Of a stretch of DNA of 64,000 nucleotides, positions 51,153 to 62,176 are shown piece after piece; within the stretch, counting starts at the first letter, position 1, and each line of letters begins with the position of its first letter. The translations under genes were made by a program, and so were the position numbers. Below the pieces are notes generated by a model. It had not been told where the DNA came from, made no database searches, and worked only from the letters and a program-made list of their open reading frames with translations. The stretch comes from Cephaloticoccus sp. (GTDB lineage: Bacteria > Verrucomicrobiota > Verrucomicrobiia > Opitutales > Opitutaceae). The stretch is taken from the NCBI GenBank assembly GCA_030833445.1, contig JAURHD010000002.1, positions 124,001 to 188,000 on the forward strand, written 5' to 3'.

Positions 51153-53579
51153 TCATGTCTCCCCCACCCAGAGCCCGCAGCCAAGGGCAGGCAGGAATAA
51201 TTCTGACTCAACTGGTTGGCGCACACCATGTCCGCTAAAGAACCGCTCATGGTCTGCAATTTGTCGCCAATCCGCCGTAGTCGGGATGGTTTCACCCAAT
51301 GGAATGGTAAGATCAGCCAAGGTCGGATTGACGGCAAACAGTAGCCGCTCTCGCCCCTGTGACCCATCGAAATTGTAAATTACGGCACTGGCCGTGCTCC
51401 CTGGAGCGTTTACGATCTTGAAATATCCTTCGCTGGGCCGTTGCCACAGTCGGAGCAATCGACCGGCATCGCTGCGGCGAAACGCAATCCAATCGGCAAA
51501 ATAGGCGTGAGTGCCGGGAAACCGGAATAAACGGCGGTAATCGAGCGCGTTGAGGTCGCCACGTTGATAGGTGTTGTTCACCCCACCCTTGGAATGCAGG
51601 AAATCCTGTCCGGCCGCGATCATGGGAATGCCGATTGAGGCAAATAGCACTGCCGCCATCAACTGAGTGCGTCGCCGGTCGTTGGCGGTGGGCGACATGC
51701 CATTGTTGTGTGGATTTTCTGTGATTACGTCGATCCACGCACGATCGTCGTGGGATTCGGTGTAATTTACCGTCTGCGCCGGCCATTTGGCCCAATACCA
51801 CGGCGAACCCTTGATGTAATACTCAAAGGTCTCGGCGGTGCCGCCCCCGCGGACGAAATCGCGCACAAAATCGCGGTAGCCATCATTCCACGAGGACCAG
51901 CCGGTATCACGCAAGGCCCCGGCAATGTGTCCGCGATAGCTCCACGGCTCCGCGATCAAGATCACATCGCGTTTCACCTTCTTCAAGGCTACTTCAATCT
52001 CACAAAGCACGTCTGATCCGAGCAGCTCGGCCAGGTCGAATCGGAATCCATCCACTCCGAAGGTCTCAATCAGATGTTTGCATGAATCAATGATCAGGCG
52101 CTTGGCCATGGCGGCATGCGCCCGTAGATCATTGCCGCAACCGCTCCAGTTGGAAAGTTGTCCGTCGGCGTCCTGTTCAAAATAGTAGAGCTTGTCGATG
52201 AAGAGCAGATGCCCGGGTTCGCCCTGGTGATTGTAAACCACATCCAGCACCACTGCCATACCGCGACGGTGAAACGCAGCCACCAAGGCCTGTAACTCCC
52301 CAATCCCCGAGGCTTTGGCCGGATCCATCGCATAACCACTGGCCGGGGCAAACCAGTTCACCGTCATGTAACCCCAATGATATTCCTCTCGGACGCGATT
52401 ATCGAATTCCTGCACCGGCTGCAGTTCCACGCAGTTGATGCCGAGGTCATGCAAATAAAAGTCCGGGCTCTCCACCCATTTGCGCAGGCCGGTGAAGCCC
52501 AAGCGTTCCTGCGGGGTGGCATCGACGGGCGCGTGCGCGGCCAAATCGCGCACATGCACCTCGGCCATGACCAAGTCCTGCCATTGAGGGGTGACAAATC
52601 CACGATCGGCGGGATCCAGTCCAGCGCGTTCGATGACAATGCCCGGACCCGTGTGGTTTACGGTGGCAAGGGCATAGGGATCCAAAACCTTGACGTCCGG
52701 ATCAAATCGCCCCGTGGCATCCCGCACCCCGTCGAGTTGATACCAGTAATACGAGCCATGCCGGTTACCTTTCAGTGTCGTTTCCCACACATAAGGTTCG
52801 TCCGCATTGCGTTCGAGTTCCACGATCTCCACCGGCGCCGTGTCTCCGAGTTGGGCGGTGATAAACAATTTCACTTCATTGGCCCTGGGGGCGAACAAAC
52901 GGAATTGGGTGTTACCGCGGCGCACCACCGCCCCCATCGGCAGGTCGGTGCGAAGTGAAAAGAAAAATTCTCCCGGTTGCAGCACCACCCCATCCACCCC
53001 TTTAGCCACCGGAGTGATCCGCCATGCGTGGGACAGATCCAACGGCTTCTTCAGCTTGAAGTGGAAAAACTGCCGACCGGTGCGTTCGGGATCCAACTCA
53101 TGGTTTACGTTGCCAGCCGCACCACGAACCGCATTGGGGGCGTTTTCCGGCACAATCAACCATTGGTGTTCGGCCGTCACAAATTTGAATCGCAGGTGCG
53201 GCTCAGCCCAAAACTGCTCGGCCGATCCCGTCCATAGGAGCATCGGTTCACCATCGAGCTCACCGGGCTGCATCTGCCAGTCGGGGTTGCCGACGGCCTG
53301 CTCCCATCCATTAAAATCACCCGCGACATAGACGATCTCCTCCGCCGTGGCCTCGCGGGGCAGGGCAAATACCATCTGACCGTCTTCCTGCACAAAATAA
53401 CGGTATCGCCGGGCCGCTGCATGTCGTGGCGACCGTTCAAAGTCGGTAAACACCCGTTTTACGCCGGAACCCATTAAGCGCACTGCAGGCACCTCGGTAT
53501 CGCGCCAATCATGGGTGTATTCAATACACCCCGCGGTCAGCGATTCGAGCCAGGCTCTGATGAGTGGATTAGCCTTCAT
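51153..53579 (-). CDS. Glycoside hydrolase family 13 (pullulanase/debranching-like alpha-amylase)
   Basis: [37 protein letters not shown]-terminal CBM48-like [11 protein letters not shown]. Confidence 0.9.
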   Translation of the reverse strand: MKANPLIRAWLESLTAGCIEYTHDWRDTEVPAVRLMGSGVKRVFTDFERSPRHAAARRYRYFVQEDGQMVFALPREATAEEIVYVAGDFNGWEQAVGNPDWQMQPGELDGEPMLLWTGSAEQFWAEPHLRFKFVTAEHQWLIVPENAPNAVRGAAGNVNHELDPERTGRQFFHFKLKKPLDLSHAWRITPVAKGVDGVVLQPGEFFFSLRTDLPMGAVVRRGNTQFRLFAPRANEVKLFITAQLGDTAPVEIVELERNADEPYVWETTLKGNRHGSYYWYQLDGVRDATGRFDPDVKVLDPYALATVNHTGPGIVIERAGLDPADRGFVTPQWQDLVMAEVHVRDLAAHAPVDATPQERLGFTGLRKWVESPDFYLHDLGINCVELQPVQEFDNRVREEYHWGYMTVNWFAPASGYAMDPAKASGIGELQALVAAFHRRGMAVVLDVVYNHQGEPGHLLFIDKLYYFEQDADGQLSNWSGCGNDLRAHAAMAKRLIIDSCKHLIETFGVDGFRFDLAELLGSDVLCEIEVALKKVKRDVILIAEPWSYRGHIAGALRDTGWSSWNDGYRDFVRDFVRGGGTAETFEYYIKGSPWYWAKWPAQTVNYTESHDDRAWIDVITENPHNNGMSPTANDRRRTQLMAAVLFASIGIPMIAAGQDFLHSKGGVNNTYQRGDLNALDYRRLFRFPGTHAYFADWIAFRRSDAGRLLRLWQRPSEGYFKIVNAPGSTASAVIYNFDGSQGRERLLFAVNPTLADLTIPLGETIPTTADWRQIADHERFFSGHGVRQPVESELFLPALGCGLWVGET

Positions 53580-53706
53580 TGTTAGGAAAAATGCGCGGGA
53601 GGTCAGTCACCTGCAAGCGTGCAACCGCGCCTCTTTGTGCAGATTCCATGCCGACATCATGCGACGTTCGTTTGACAAAATCGTGCCACCCCGCGTCGTT
53701 TTGCGC

Positions 53707-54789
53707 ATGGCCTCCCGCGAAAAAATCCTCGTCGCCCTGTCCGGCGGCGTGGACAGCTCTGTCGCCGCCCTGCTGCTGAAGCAACAGGGCCACGACATCG
53801 TGGGTGCCTACATGAAAAATTGGATCAACGAAGACAACATTATCGGCGATTGCCCATGGATGCAGGACATTGAGGACGCGCGGGCCGTCGCCGATAAACT
53901 CGGCATCGAGTTTCGGGTCGTCAACTTGATGCAGGATTATCGCCGGCTGGTGGTTGACTACCTGCTCGATGGCTATCAACGCGGCCTGACGCCCAATCCG
54001 GATGTCATGTGTAACCGAGAAATGAAATTTGGCGTGTTCCTAAAATACGCCCAGACAGAAGGATTTGCAGCCGTAGCGACCGGTCACTACGCACAACGTC
54101 GCGCCATAGCTCCAAACCAATTCGGCCTCTTTGAAGGCGCCGATAAAAACAAGGATCAGAGTTACTTTCTCGCCCTGCTTTCGCAGGAACAGTTGCAAGC
54201 CGCGCGCTTCCCCATCGGCCATCTGCCCAAGCCCGAGCTGCGCCGGCTCGCCGCAGAGGCCGGCCTTCCCACCGCGCAGAAAAAAGACAGCCAAGGCATC
54301 TGCTTCATCGGTGAAGTAAAAATGCAGGACTTTTTAAGAGCCTACGTGCCGGAACATCCCGGCCCGATCGTTCGTGCCGCAGACAATCAAATCATCGGAG
54401 AGCATCGCGGCTTGCATTACTACACCATCGGGCAGCGCAAAGGCATCGGCATTCCTTCCAACACGGACAACAAGGCCTATTGTGTCGTGGGCAAACGCAC
54501 CGAAGACCATGCCTTGCTGGTGGCCTTCGATGAACCCACTGCCCCGGGTCTATGGACCAGCGAGTGCCGGGTGCACAGCTTGAGCTTTGTCAACGCGCCG
54601 ATCATCGAAGCGACCACCCTTGAGTGCCGCGTGCGCTATCGTGATCCGCGCGTGGCCATCGACTTCATCCCGACCGGTAACGGCACGGCGGAAATTAAGT
54701 TTTGCACCCCGCAACGTGCACTGGCCGCCGGACAAATTATGGCCCTGTATCGAGGTGAACAACTCATCGGCGGCGGCGTGTTTGCGTAA
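53707..54789 (+). CDS. mnmA: tRNA-specific 2-thiouridylase
   Basis: [57 protein letters not shown]. Confidence 0.97.
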   Translation: MASREKILVALSGGVDSSVAALLLKQQGHDIVGAYMKNWINEDNIIGDCPWMQDIEDARAVADKLGIEFRVVNLMQDYRRLVVDYLLDGYQRGLTPNPDVMCNREMKFGVFLKYAQTEGFAAVATGHYAQRRAIAPNQFGLFEGADKNKDQSYFLALLSQEQLQAARFPIGHLPKPELRRLAAEAGLPTAQKKDSQGICFIGEVKMQDFLRAYVPEHPGPIVRAADNQIIGEHRGLHYYTIGQRKGIGIPSNTDNKAYCVVGKRTEDHALLVAFDEPTAPGLWTSECRVHSLSFVNAPIIEATTLECRVRYRDPRVAIDFIPTGNGTAEIKFCTPQRALAAGQIMALYRGEQLIGGGVFA

Positions 54790-54814
54790 CGCAACCGATC
54801 ATTCCAATCCATCC

Positions 54815-55261
54815 ATGGCCCAAAAACCTCCTACACGAAGCGATTGGGAAAGATTGATCGTGAAAATAGCCGGTGCCTTCGATGAGGCATCCATCCCCTA
54901 TCATCTGGACGCGTCGACCGCTCTCTATGTGCAAGGGATCGATTTCGAAATGGACGATCTGGACATCACCGTAAAGTGGGGCTGCCTTGACTGCGCTCGA
55001 AAGCTTTTCATCAAGCGGGCGCCCTCTCCGATTTCATCAACCCCCTCACCTTCTTTTCACTTCGACGTCGACGGCTTGAAAGTCGACGTGCTGGCCTATG
55101 AAAGTCCGACGGGACTGGGAGATCCCGCGGATCGCGTGCAAATATCGGTAGCAGGTGTTCGGGTTTGGACCAAGACGGTCGATTTCTACCGACGACACAT
55201 GCGTGCGGACCATCCCTTGGCCAACTTGGTTTCCGAACATTTCAGGAATCAGCAATCCTGA
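54815..55261 (+). CDS. Nucleotidyltransferase-fold hypothetical protein
   Basis: IPYHLDASTALYVQGIDFEMDDLDITVKWG; FHFDVDGLKVDVLAYESP. Confidence 0.65.
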   Translation: MAQKPPTRSDWERLIVKIAGAFDEASIPYHLDASTALYVQGIDFEMDDLDITVKWGCLDCARKLFIKRAPSPISSTPSPSFHFDVDGLKVDVLAYESPTGLGDPADRVQISVAGVRVWTKTVDFYRRHMRADHPLANLVSEHFRNQQS

Positions 55262-55344
55262 ACCAACGAGGTTTATGGTCACAGCACGGCCTGCAGACCA
55301 AGCGAGGTTTGCTTAAACCTGAGATTCCTGCGCTAATTAGGTTC

Positions 55345-55767
55345 ATGGCCAAAGCCACCTCACATACACTAACTCTGCTCGCCTTGGGCGGATTGGTCCT
55401 ACTGCTCCTCATACCAAGTTACGCGCTTTACCGGTTCGACACTTGGATCGATTGGCGGATATCCGCGTGTGGTGCATTGCTCATCTCACTTTGCACCTTT
55501 TACATTTATCGGCGTGACAAACGTCGGGCTGAACTCGGCGCCCAACGCACCCCAGAATCGACTTTGCATCTGCTCGAGCTGTTCGGTGGTTGGCCTGGCG
55601 CTTTTCTTGCGCAGCGGGTGTATCACCACAAGTCGTCCAAGGTATCCTACCAGATGGTGTTTTGGCTGATTGTCACCCTGCACGAGTTGGTTACGTTGGA
55701 CTACCTGATCAGCTGGAAGATCAGTCATGCCGCCATACGGCTGATGAGCGATGCGATCATTCCATGA
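55345..55767 (+). CDS. DUF1294-like membrane protein
   Basis: FYIYRRDKRRAELGAQRTPESTLHLLELFGGWPGAFLAQRVYHHKSSKVSYQMVFWLIVTLH. Confidence 0.8.
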   Translation: MAKATSHTLTLLALGGLVLLLLIPSYALYRFDTWIDWRISACGALLISLCTFYIYRRDKRRAELGAQRTPESTLHLLELFGGWPGAFLAQRVYHHKSSKVSYQMVFWLIVTLHELVTLDYLISWKISHAAIRLMSDAIIP

Positions 55768-56324
55768 GCCAATCCCGGTTTATTATTTTGACCACGCCTC
55801 GCCTGCAACTGCGACGTTTGGAAGCAACGGATGTTGCGGCGCTGTGTGCATATCGTGAACGACCCGAAGTAGCCCGCTATCAAAGCTGGGAATCATTTTC
55901 TTCCGGTGATGCCATAGGGCTGATAAATACCTCTACCAACGGCGAACCCGGCCAGCCCCGTTCGTGGTTTCAGGTAGGGATTGTAGATTCCGCCACTGGC
56001 AAATTGGTGGGTGATTGCGGCTTACATTGTCCGGGCGATGACACCCGGTTGATGGAACTCGGCATTACCCTTTCACCCACAGCACAGGGCAAGGGCTACG
56101 CCGCCGAGGCGCTTGGTGCGGTGATCACGTATTGTTTCCGCACTCTAAGGACGCATCGCATCACTGCGGTCACGGACGCGGAAAATACTCGTGCCAAAGC
56201 TTTGTTTTTGCGGCTGGGTTTTCGGCAAGAAGCCCGGTTTATCGAAAACATTTTCTTCAAGGGCGCATGGGGCAGTGAATGCTTGTTTGCCTTGCTGCAA
56301 CGGGAATCGCAGTCGAATAACTGA
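55764..56324 (+). CDS. GNAT family N-acetyltransferase (RimJ/RimL type)
   Basis: LTTPRLQLRRLEATDVAALCAYRERPEVARYQSWE; ATGA overlap with upstream gene. Confidence 0.92.
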   Translation: MSQSRFIILTTPRLQLRRLEATDVAALCAYRERPEVARYQSWESFSSGDAIGLINTSTNGEPGQPRSWFQVGIVDSATGKLVGDCGLHCPGDDTRLMELGITLSPTAQGKGYAAEALGAVITYCFRTLRTHRITAVTDAENTRAKALFLRLGFRQEARFIENIFFKGAWGSECLFALLQRESQSNN

Positions 56325-56341
56325 AGGCCGCCGACTGTGTT

Positions 56342-56977
56342 TCAGCCGAGTGAAAGCATAACGAGCCGGACGGCAAAAAGCAAAAAAAGCACACCGGTTA
56401 CCCGGTCAAACCAGTGCCCGCTGCGCAGGAATGCATGGCGCACCTTGGGTTGAGTGAATGCCACCGCCACGAGCGAAAACCAAGCCATCGTGGCGAATGC
56501 CATCCACAATCCATAGCTGGTCTTGACCAAAAGCGGCGTGGCCGGACTTACCACGACAGAAAACAAGGCGATAAAAAGTAACATGGCTTTGGGATTAAGC
56601 ATGTTGACCAACCAGCCCGTCAGAAACGCCCCACGTCGGGCCGGGGGTGCAGCCGTCAAGTCGATGCCCATGACCTTTCGAGGAGGCGTTCGCAGCGCGT
56701 TGAGTCCAACCCAAGTCAAATAGATCGCTCCGGCATATTTCACCGCGTCGAACCAGAATCCGGACCCTCTGATCAACAAGGCCAAACCAAGCAGCGAATA
56801 GGTCACGTGAAACAATATTCCCGTCCCGATTCCCAAGCTGGTCCAGATCGCCGTCGCCCGGCCGTGGTTGATACTCTGGCGCAGCACCAAGGCAAAATCC
56901 GGTCCGGGACTCACCACTGCCACCAAGTGTGCCGCGGCTACCAATAGGAACTCGGACCAGTAGTCCGCGATCATCAC
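56342..56977 (-). CDS. LysE family translocator
   Basis: VVSPGPDFALVLRQSINHGRATAIWTSLGIGTGILFHVTYSLLGLA. Confidence 0.92.
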   Translation of the reverse strand: MMIADYWSEFLLVAAAHLVAVVSPGPDFALVLRQSINHGRATAIWTSLGIGTGILFHVTYSLLGLALLIRGSGFWFDAVKYAGAIYLTWVGLNALRTPPRKVMGIDLTAAPPARRGAFLTGWLVNMLNPKAMLLFIALFSVVVSPATPLLVKTSYGLWMAFATMAWFSLVAVAFTQPKVRHAFLRSGHWFDRVTGVLFLLFAVRLVMLSLG

Positions 56978-57478
56978 TCAGAGGGCCATTGCCTTGAAAC
57001 CGGGATCCGCGAGCATTTGCTCGAGCGCGTTTTCACTAAAACCACTCACCTCTGAATTTTTGGGATGTTTGTCCTTGGCTTTGCGGAGCAATTTGCGTGC
57101 TTCATCCCCTTGACCCAACAGGGCCTGGACATACATCTGCCGCATCAACAAGGAACCATCGGTCGGGTCCGCCTTGTAGGCGGCTTGGTAGGCCTGCAAC
57201 GCAGAGCTGAAGACCTTTTTCGCCTCGGGCTTTTTCCCGGTCTTGACCAAAATATTGCCCAAGCTGAGGGCATAACTGCCATTGTCCGGACAAAGTTTGA
57301 CCGCCTGCTGCATCAAGGTTTCCGCCCGGGGGAAATCCCGAATGGTGATGGCAAACTCGGCTTCACTGACCAACGCGGCGGCTTCCTTGCGCTGCAATGA
57401 TGTGACCTCTATTTTTTTGGTGCAGCCAGATACCAGCACCAGCAGGAAAGACAAATGAAAGAGGACGGCACGTTTCAT
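56978..57478 (-). CDS. Lipoprotein with tetratricopeptide repeats
   Basis: MKRAVLFHLSFLLVLVSGCTKK lipobox; ETLMQQAVKLCPDNGSYALSLGNILVKTGKKPEAKKVFSSAL. Confidence 0.75.
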   Translation of the reverse strand: MKRAVLFHLSFLLVLVSGCTKKIEVTSLQRKEAAALVSEAEFAITIRDFPRAETLMQQAVKLCPDNGSYALSLGNILVKTGKKPEAKKVFSSALQAYQAAYKADPTDGSLLMRQMYVQALLGQGDEARKLLRKAKDKHPKNSEVSGFSENALEQMLADPGFKAMAL

Positions 57479-57549
57479 GAAGGCGTAGACCCTAGCAGAC
57501 CGTGACCGGTAATCAATCCCACAGGAAAAGATCCGCTCAACCGTGGTAA

Positions 57550-59259
57550 TCACATATCTGGCGGCACGTTGGCAATGGCTTCCTCCAACGTGGTCAGACC
57601 TTCCTTGACCTTCAGCACGCTGTCTTGGTGCAGGGTTTTCATCCCGCCACGCATGGCGATTTTCTTCAATTCGGCCGACTCCAATTCCTTGTTGATACCA
57701 TCAATCAACTCATCGTTGGTGATCATCAATTCATGAATGCCGACGCGGCCCTTGTAGCCACTGCCGCCGCATTTGGGACATCCCTTCGGGTTGGCTTTGA
57801 AAATTTGGCCACTCCACCCGATCGCTTTCTCCAACACCGCCTTTTCCCGACCCTCGGGCTCGTAGGCCACGCGACAGGTCTTGCAAACCCGGCGCATCAA
57901 ACGTTGGGCGCAAACGCAGAGCAGCGAGGAGGAAATCATGAAAGGCTCGACGCCCATATCACACAGACGAGCAACCGTGCCCGGAGCATCGTTGGTGTGT
58001 AGCGTAGAGATCAGCAAGTGACCCGTGAGCGCCGCCTCAACCGCGATATTCGCGGTTTCCTTGTCGCGGATTTCACCCACCAGAATGATATCCGGATCCT
58101 GACGAAGAAAGGCCCGCAGGGCGGAAGCAAAGGTCAGTCCGATCTGCCGGTGCATCTGCATCTGGTTCAGTCCGGGCAAAGTGTATTCAATGGGGTCTTC
58201 CGCGGTGCGCACCACTATGTCCGGGGTATTGATTTCGTTGAGCGCCGAATAGAGCGTCATCGACTTGCCGGAGCCAGTCGGTCCGCAGTGCAGGATCATG
58301 CCATAGGGTTGGCGGATCACCTCGCGGTAACGGGCCAGATTTTCCTCACTGAATCCAAGCGCGGGCAAAGGCAGGGTGGTCTTTTGCTTGTCCAGAATAC
58401 GCATCACCACCCCTTCCCCGTAATTCAAAGGCGCGGTGGATACGCGAAGGTCGAGGTCGATGTTTTTCTTGGTATACTGCTTGAAAACAATGCGACCGTC
58501 CTGCGGCAAACGCCGCTCGGCGATGTCGAGGTTGCACATGATTTTCAAGCGGGCGACCAAGGCCGGCCCGACTTTGGTCGGCAGGCGCAATTTTTCATGG
58601 CACACGCCGTCGATCCGGTAACGAATCACCATGTCGTGTTCCTGCGGTTCGATGTGGATGTCACTCGTCCCGGAAAAATAAGCTTCCTCGATCACGCGAT
58701 TTGCGAGTTCGATGATCGGACCCGACTCCTCATCAGATTCTTCCTCATCAATCGCCTCCACGATGGCGCCGAATTGCATGCCGATCTGGTCCACGACATC
58801 CCCAAACCCCTCTCCCTGCGTTTGCTGCGGCTTGGAGAACTTCGCCTGTAGATCCGCCGCCGGAGCGAGCAGCCGGATAATTTTTCGACCGGTAATTTCA
58901 TGAATCTTTCCCGAGAGGGATTCATCAAAAGGATTGGCAAAGGCGACCAAGGTCAGCTCGCCAATGTCACCCACCGGCAGCACCTTATTCTGTTCACAAA
59001 AATCCTGAGGCAGTCGCTCAAAAGACGCCGGCGTCACCTTGCAGCGTGCAACATTGCAGGGGGCGAAACCGAGCACCCGGCTCTTGGCCACGAGCAACGC
59101 GAAAGGCGCCACGCCGTGATCATCCCGCAGGTGTTTGTCGAGCGTATCACCGGTGGGTTCCTCAGTAATGTTGGCGATGGCCGTGTGTTGTTCCGCCGTC
59201 AGGCGACCCATGGCCGCCAACTCCTCTACAATCTGAGTCTGAACTTTTCCAAGTGGCAT
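57550..59259 (-). CDS. GspE/PulE/PilB family ATPase
   Basis: [16 protein letters not shown] Walker [56 protein letters not shown]. Confidence 0.94.
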   Translation of the reverse strand: MPLGKVQTQIVEELAAMGRLTAEQHTAIANITEEPTGDTLDKHLRDDHGVAPFALLVAKSRVLGFAPCNVARCKVTPASFERLPQDFCEQNKVLPVGDIGELTLVAFANPFDESLSGKIHEITGRKIIRLLAPAADLQAKFSKPQQTQGEGFGDVVDQIGMQFGAIVEAIDEEESDEESGPIIELANRVIEEAYFSGTSDIHIEPQEHDMVIRYRIDGVCHEKLRLPTKVGPALVARLKIMCNLDIAERRLPQDGRIVFKQYTKKNIDLDLRVSTAPLNYGEGVVMRILDKQKTTLPLPALGFSEENLARYREVIRQPYGMILHCGPTGSGKSMTLYSALNEINTPDIVVRTAEDPIEYTLPGLNQMQMHRQIGLTFASALRAFLRQDPDIILVGEIRDKETANIAVEAALTGHLLISTLHTNDAPGTVARLCDMGVEPFMISSSLLCVCAQRLMRRVCKTCRVAYEPEGREKAVLEKAIGWSGQIFKANPKGCPKCGGSGYKGRVGIHELMITNDELIDGINKELESAELKKIAMRGGMKTLHQDSVLKVKEGLTTLEEAIANVPPDM

Positions 59260-59261
59260 GT

Positions 59262-59759
59262 TCAGGTCTTTGCCGGGGCGGCGGTTTCAATTTTTTCGAG
59301 GAAATCAGCGATTCCCTCAAGGGTTGATCCGAACCATAGGATGGGGCCGATGAGTTGCTTTTCCCAGTGGCTGCGAACCGCGGCACTCAGGTAGTAGGCC
59401 GAGGCCACAAAATGAAAACCATCCACCTCATCAAACGGCACCGACCAGGTCGCCCAACAGGAACCAATATCCAGACTCTTGCTGACGGACTCGGGCACAT
59501 CGTAGAAATTCAAGTCTATGGCCCCGGTGTGTTCGTTTTCCACGAGAAATTGAACGATCTCCTCCTCCTTAACCACCTTCAATTCGTAGGCCAGAATACC
59601 GAGGATCGTGCACTGCCGCAATGGACTGGTGGTCACCATCTGTAACAGACGTTCATTGGCCTGCTCCAGGTCTTCAATTTTAACTAGATTGCGCTCCACC
59701 AACGCGGCACCCATCAGGCGATTGGCGCGCATCAGAAGCGAACGTTGCTGCTGGGACAT
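59262..59759 (-). CDS. GspE N-terminal (MshEN)-like hypothetical protein
   Basis: [26 protein letters not shown]; directly upstream of the GspE ATPase. Confidence 0.6.
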   Translation of the reverse strand: MSQQQRSLLMRANRLMGAALVERNLVKIEDLEQANERLLQMVTTSPLRQCTILGILAYELKVVKEEEIVQFLVENEHTGAIDLNFYDVPESVSKSLDIGSCWATWSVPFDEVDGFHFVASAYYLSAAVRSHWEKQLIGPILWFGSTLEGIADFLEKIETAAPAKT

Positions 59760-59772
59760 GGCGGAAAACTAT

Positions 59773-60810
59773 TCAGGCTGCCGTCACGGGCGACCTTTTT
59801 TCGCTCCGGCGCAGGGATCCAACCCGTTTTAACAACTCTTTCTTAAGTTCTTCAAGGCCATCACCGTTCAGGCACGAAACCTCGACAAAATCGACTTTGT
59901 GCCGGCGCTTGAACTTTGTGAGCTCCGCCTTGGCTTCCGGCAGGTCCATTTTGTTTGCCGCCACTAGACGTGGCTTCTTCAGCAGTGCCTTGTCGTAGAG
60001 TTTCAACTCATCGAGCAGATGTTTGTAATCCTCCCGGGGATCGCGCCCGTCTGTCCCGGCCATATCGACCATAAACACCAAGAGGGCACAGCGCTCAATG
60101 TGGCGCAAAAACCGATGCCCCAACCCACGGTTTTCATTGGCACCTTCAATCAAACCAGGCACGTCGGCCAGCAGCAGACGTCGGGTTCCCTTGGCATCAT
60201 CGGGATATTCAATCACCCCAATTTGCGGATGGAGCGTGGTAAATGGATACGCGGCGGTCTTGGGCCTTGCCCGGGTAATGCGATTGGTCAGCGAGGACTT
60301 GCCGGCATTGGGGAAGCCAACGAGGCCCACATCGGCAATACTCTTGAGCACCAGCCGATAGACCCCGGTTTCACCCTGCTGACCGGGATTGGCGCGCTTG
60401 GGCGCCCGGTTGACGGATGTTTTGAAGTGGGTGTTACCCCACCCGCCATTGCCGCCCTTACAAAGAATCACCTGCTGACCGTCCTCAATGATCTCAGCCA
60501 CGACCTTGCCGGTATTTTCATCGGTTACCACGGTGCCCAAGGGCATGCGCAGCACGCAGGCTTTGCCGTCGCGCCCATGCTGATCGGAACCAAGGCCATG
60601 TTCACCGCGTTCACCTTTGCGGTGCGGCGTGTATTTATAATCGACGAGATTGTTGGTATCGTCATCCCCCACGAGCATGACATCACCGCCGGCGCCACCA
60701 TCGCCGCCATTGGGTCCGCCCCACGGCTCATATTTTTCACGACGGAAGCTGATACAGCCCCGCCCGCCGTCGCCGGCCGCCACCTTGATTACACACTCGT
60801 CGATAAACAT
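59773..60810 (-). CDS. obgE: GTPase Obg/CgtA
   Basis: MFIDECVIKVAAGDGGRGCISFRREKYEPWGGPNGGDGGAGGDV; GFPNAGKSSLTNRITRARPKTAAYPFTTL. Confidence 0.97.
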   Translation of the reverse strand: MFIDECVIKVAAGDGGRGCISFRREKYEPWGGPNGGDGGAGGDVMLVGDDDTNNLVDYKYTPHRKGERGEHGLGSDQHGRDGKACVLRMPLGTVVTDENTGKVVAEIIEDGQQVILCKGGNGGWGNTHFKTSVNRAPKRANPGQQGETGVYRLVLKSIADVGLVGFPNAGKSSLTNRITRARPKTAAYPFTTLHPQIGVIEYPDDAKGTRRLLLADVPGLIEGANENRGLGHRFLRHIERCALLVFMVDMAGTDGRDPREDYKHLLDELKLYDKALLKKPRLVAANKMDLPEAKAELTKFKRRHKVDFVEVSCLNGDGLEELKKELLKRVGSLRRSEKRSPVTAA

Positions 60811-60884
60811 GGGAGCAAGGATGCAGAACGCCTTCGGTTTGCCAAGGGGGGTGTTTTAAGCCGCCCCAGGCAGGGAACATTCGC

Positions 60885-62171
60885 TCAGATTGCGATTTTG
60901 ATCCCTTTGCGCAGATAGGTCGGCACATCGAGGTCCTGCCCATCAAAGAGATTGCGATCGGTTTTCTCAAAGTGACCACGGCTTTCCAATTCACCGAAGC
61001 CAAATTCGTCCTGATCGATCTTGAGCTGGTCACGCCGCATCTGGGCAGTGACGGCCGCCCGGATGGTGGGTTCCGTCACTGGCGCCGCTGAAGGTAGTTC
61101 TTCACCGATGGGGGCTTGGTCTCCCACATCATTTGGCAATGGCGATCGGCTGCGCATCGGGGGCAAAGGCCGGCGCACGCTCACACCCCGGCCCCCCATA
61201 TCGCTGGTGCCGATCACGCAAATTTCCACCCGGTCCCGCAAATCCTCGTCAATGACCGCCCCCATGATGACGTGTGAGTTGCGACCGAACTGTTCGGTGA
61301 TGTCGCCCATCAACTCGTTCACCTTGGGCAAAGTCAGGTCCGCTCCACCGGTAATATTGACCAGCAGGCGATCGGCCTTGCGGGCAAACTCCGGGGTATG
61401 CAACAAGGGGCACATCTTGAGGCTGGCAATGGCATCCGCCACCGCGTTCTCACCGGCACCCTCGCCAAGTCCGAAAAGTGTCTTGCAGCCCCGGTTTTGA
61501 AAGGCCTGCCGGAGGGCGGAAAAGTCGAGATTGATGAGGCCGGTTTTGAACAACATCATCCAAATGGACTTCACACCCCGGCCAATCCAGGCATCTGCCT
61601 GCGCGAAAGCATCCAACACGGTCGCATCGTCTGCTCCTTCTTGGAGCAAAATGTCATTGGGCAGTGGAATCACTGCGTCACAAACCCGGCGCAGGGCCTG
61701 CAACCCCTCTTCGGCCTGTTTAAGACGACGCCCCCCCTCAAAGCTGAACGGCATGGTAACGAATGCGATGACCAGCGCGCCGGATTCCGTGGCAATCTCC
61801 GCGACGGTTGGCATGGCCCCACTCCCTGTGCCGCCACCCATCCCACCAATCAAAAACACCAGATCACAATCGGCGACCACCTTGGCAATTTTATCGCGGT
61901 CGGCCTCGGCCGCTTCACGGCCCAATTCGGGATCACCTCCGGCGCCCAAGCCCCGGGTCACACTCATGCCCAACAACACTTTGTCCTGCACCGGTGAGCT
62001 GGCGAGGGCTTGGGCATCGGTGTTGAGCACGGTCATTTGCAACCGCTCCAGATTTTCCATCTTCAGCCGGTCGACGGCATTCGAGCCCGCTCCACCCACC
62101 CCGATCAGTTTGATGGTGATGTTGGGATCACCCGGGTTGACGGTTTCCAAGGGAAGTTCGTTGAGATTCAT
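60885..62171 (-). CDS. ftsZ: Cell division protein FtsZ (divergent T7 loop)
   Basis: IKLIGVGGAGSNAVDRL; GGMGGGTGSGAMPTVAEIA; C-terminal DLDVPTYLRKG; start at MNLNELPLETVNPGDPN. Confidence 0.96.
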   Translation of the reverse strand: MNLNELPLETVNPGDPNITIKLIGVGGAGSNAVDRLKMENLERLQMTVLNTDAQALASSPVQDKVLLGMSVTRGLGAGGDPELGREAAEADRDKIAKVVADCDLVFLIGGMGGGTGSGAMPTVAEIATESGALVIAFVTMPFSFEGGRRLKQAEEGLQALRRVCDAVIPLPNDILLQEGADDATVLDAFAQADAWIGRGVKSIWMMLFKTGLINLDFSALRQAFQNRGCKTLFGLGEGAGENAVADAIASLKMCPLLHTPEFARKADRLLVNITGGADLTLPKVNELMGDITEQFGRNSHVIMGAVIDEDLRDRVEICVIGTSDMGGRGVSVRRPLPPMRSRSPLPNDVGDQAPIGEELPSAAPVTEPTIRAAVTAQMRRDQLKIDQDEFGFGELESRGHFEKTDRNLFDGQDLDVPTYLRKGIKIAI

Positions 62172-62176
62172 GGCGC

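Noticed and set aside
58018-58851. 277-aa plus-strand ORF antisense to the GspE ATPase
   Set aside because: Antisense shadow of conserved gene
60019-60918. 299-aa plus-strand ORF antisense to obgE
   Set aside because: Antisense shadow of conserved gene
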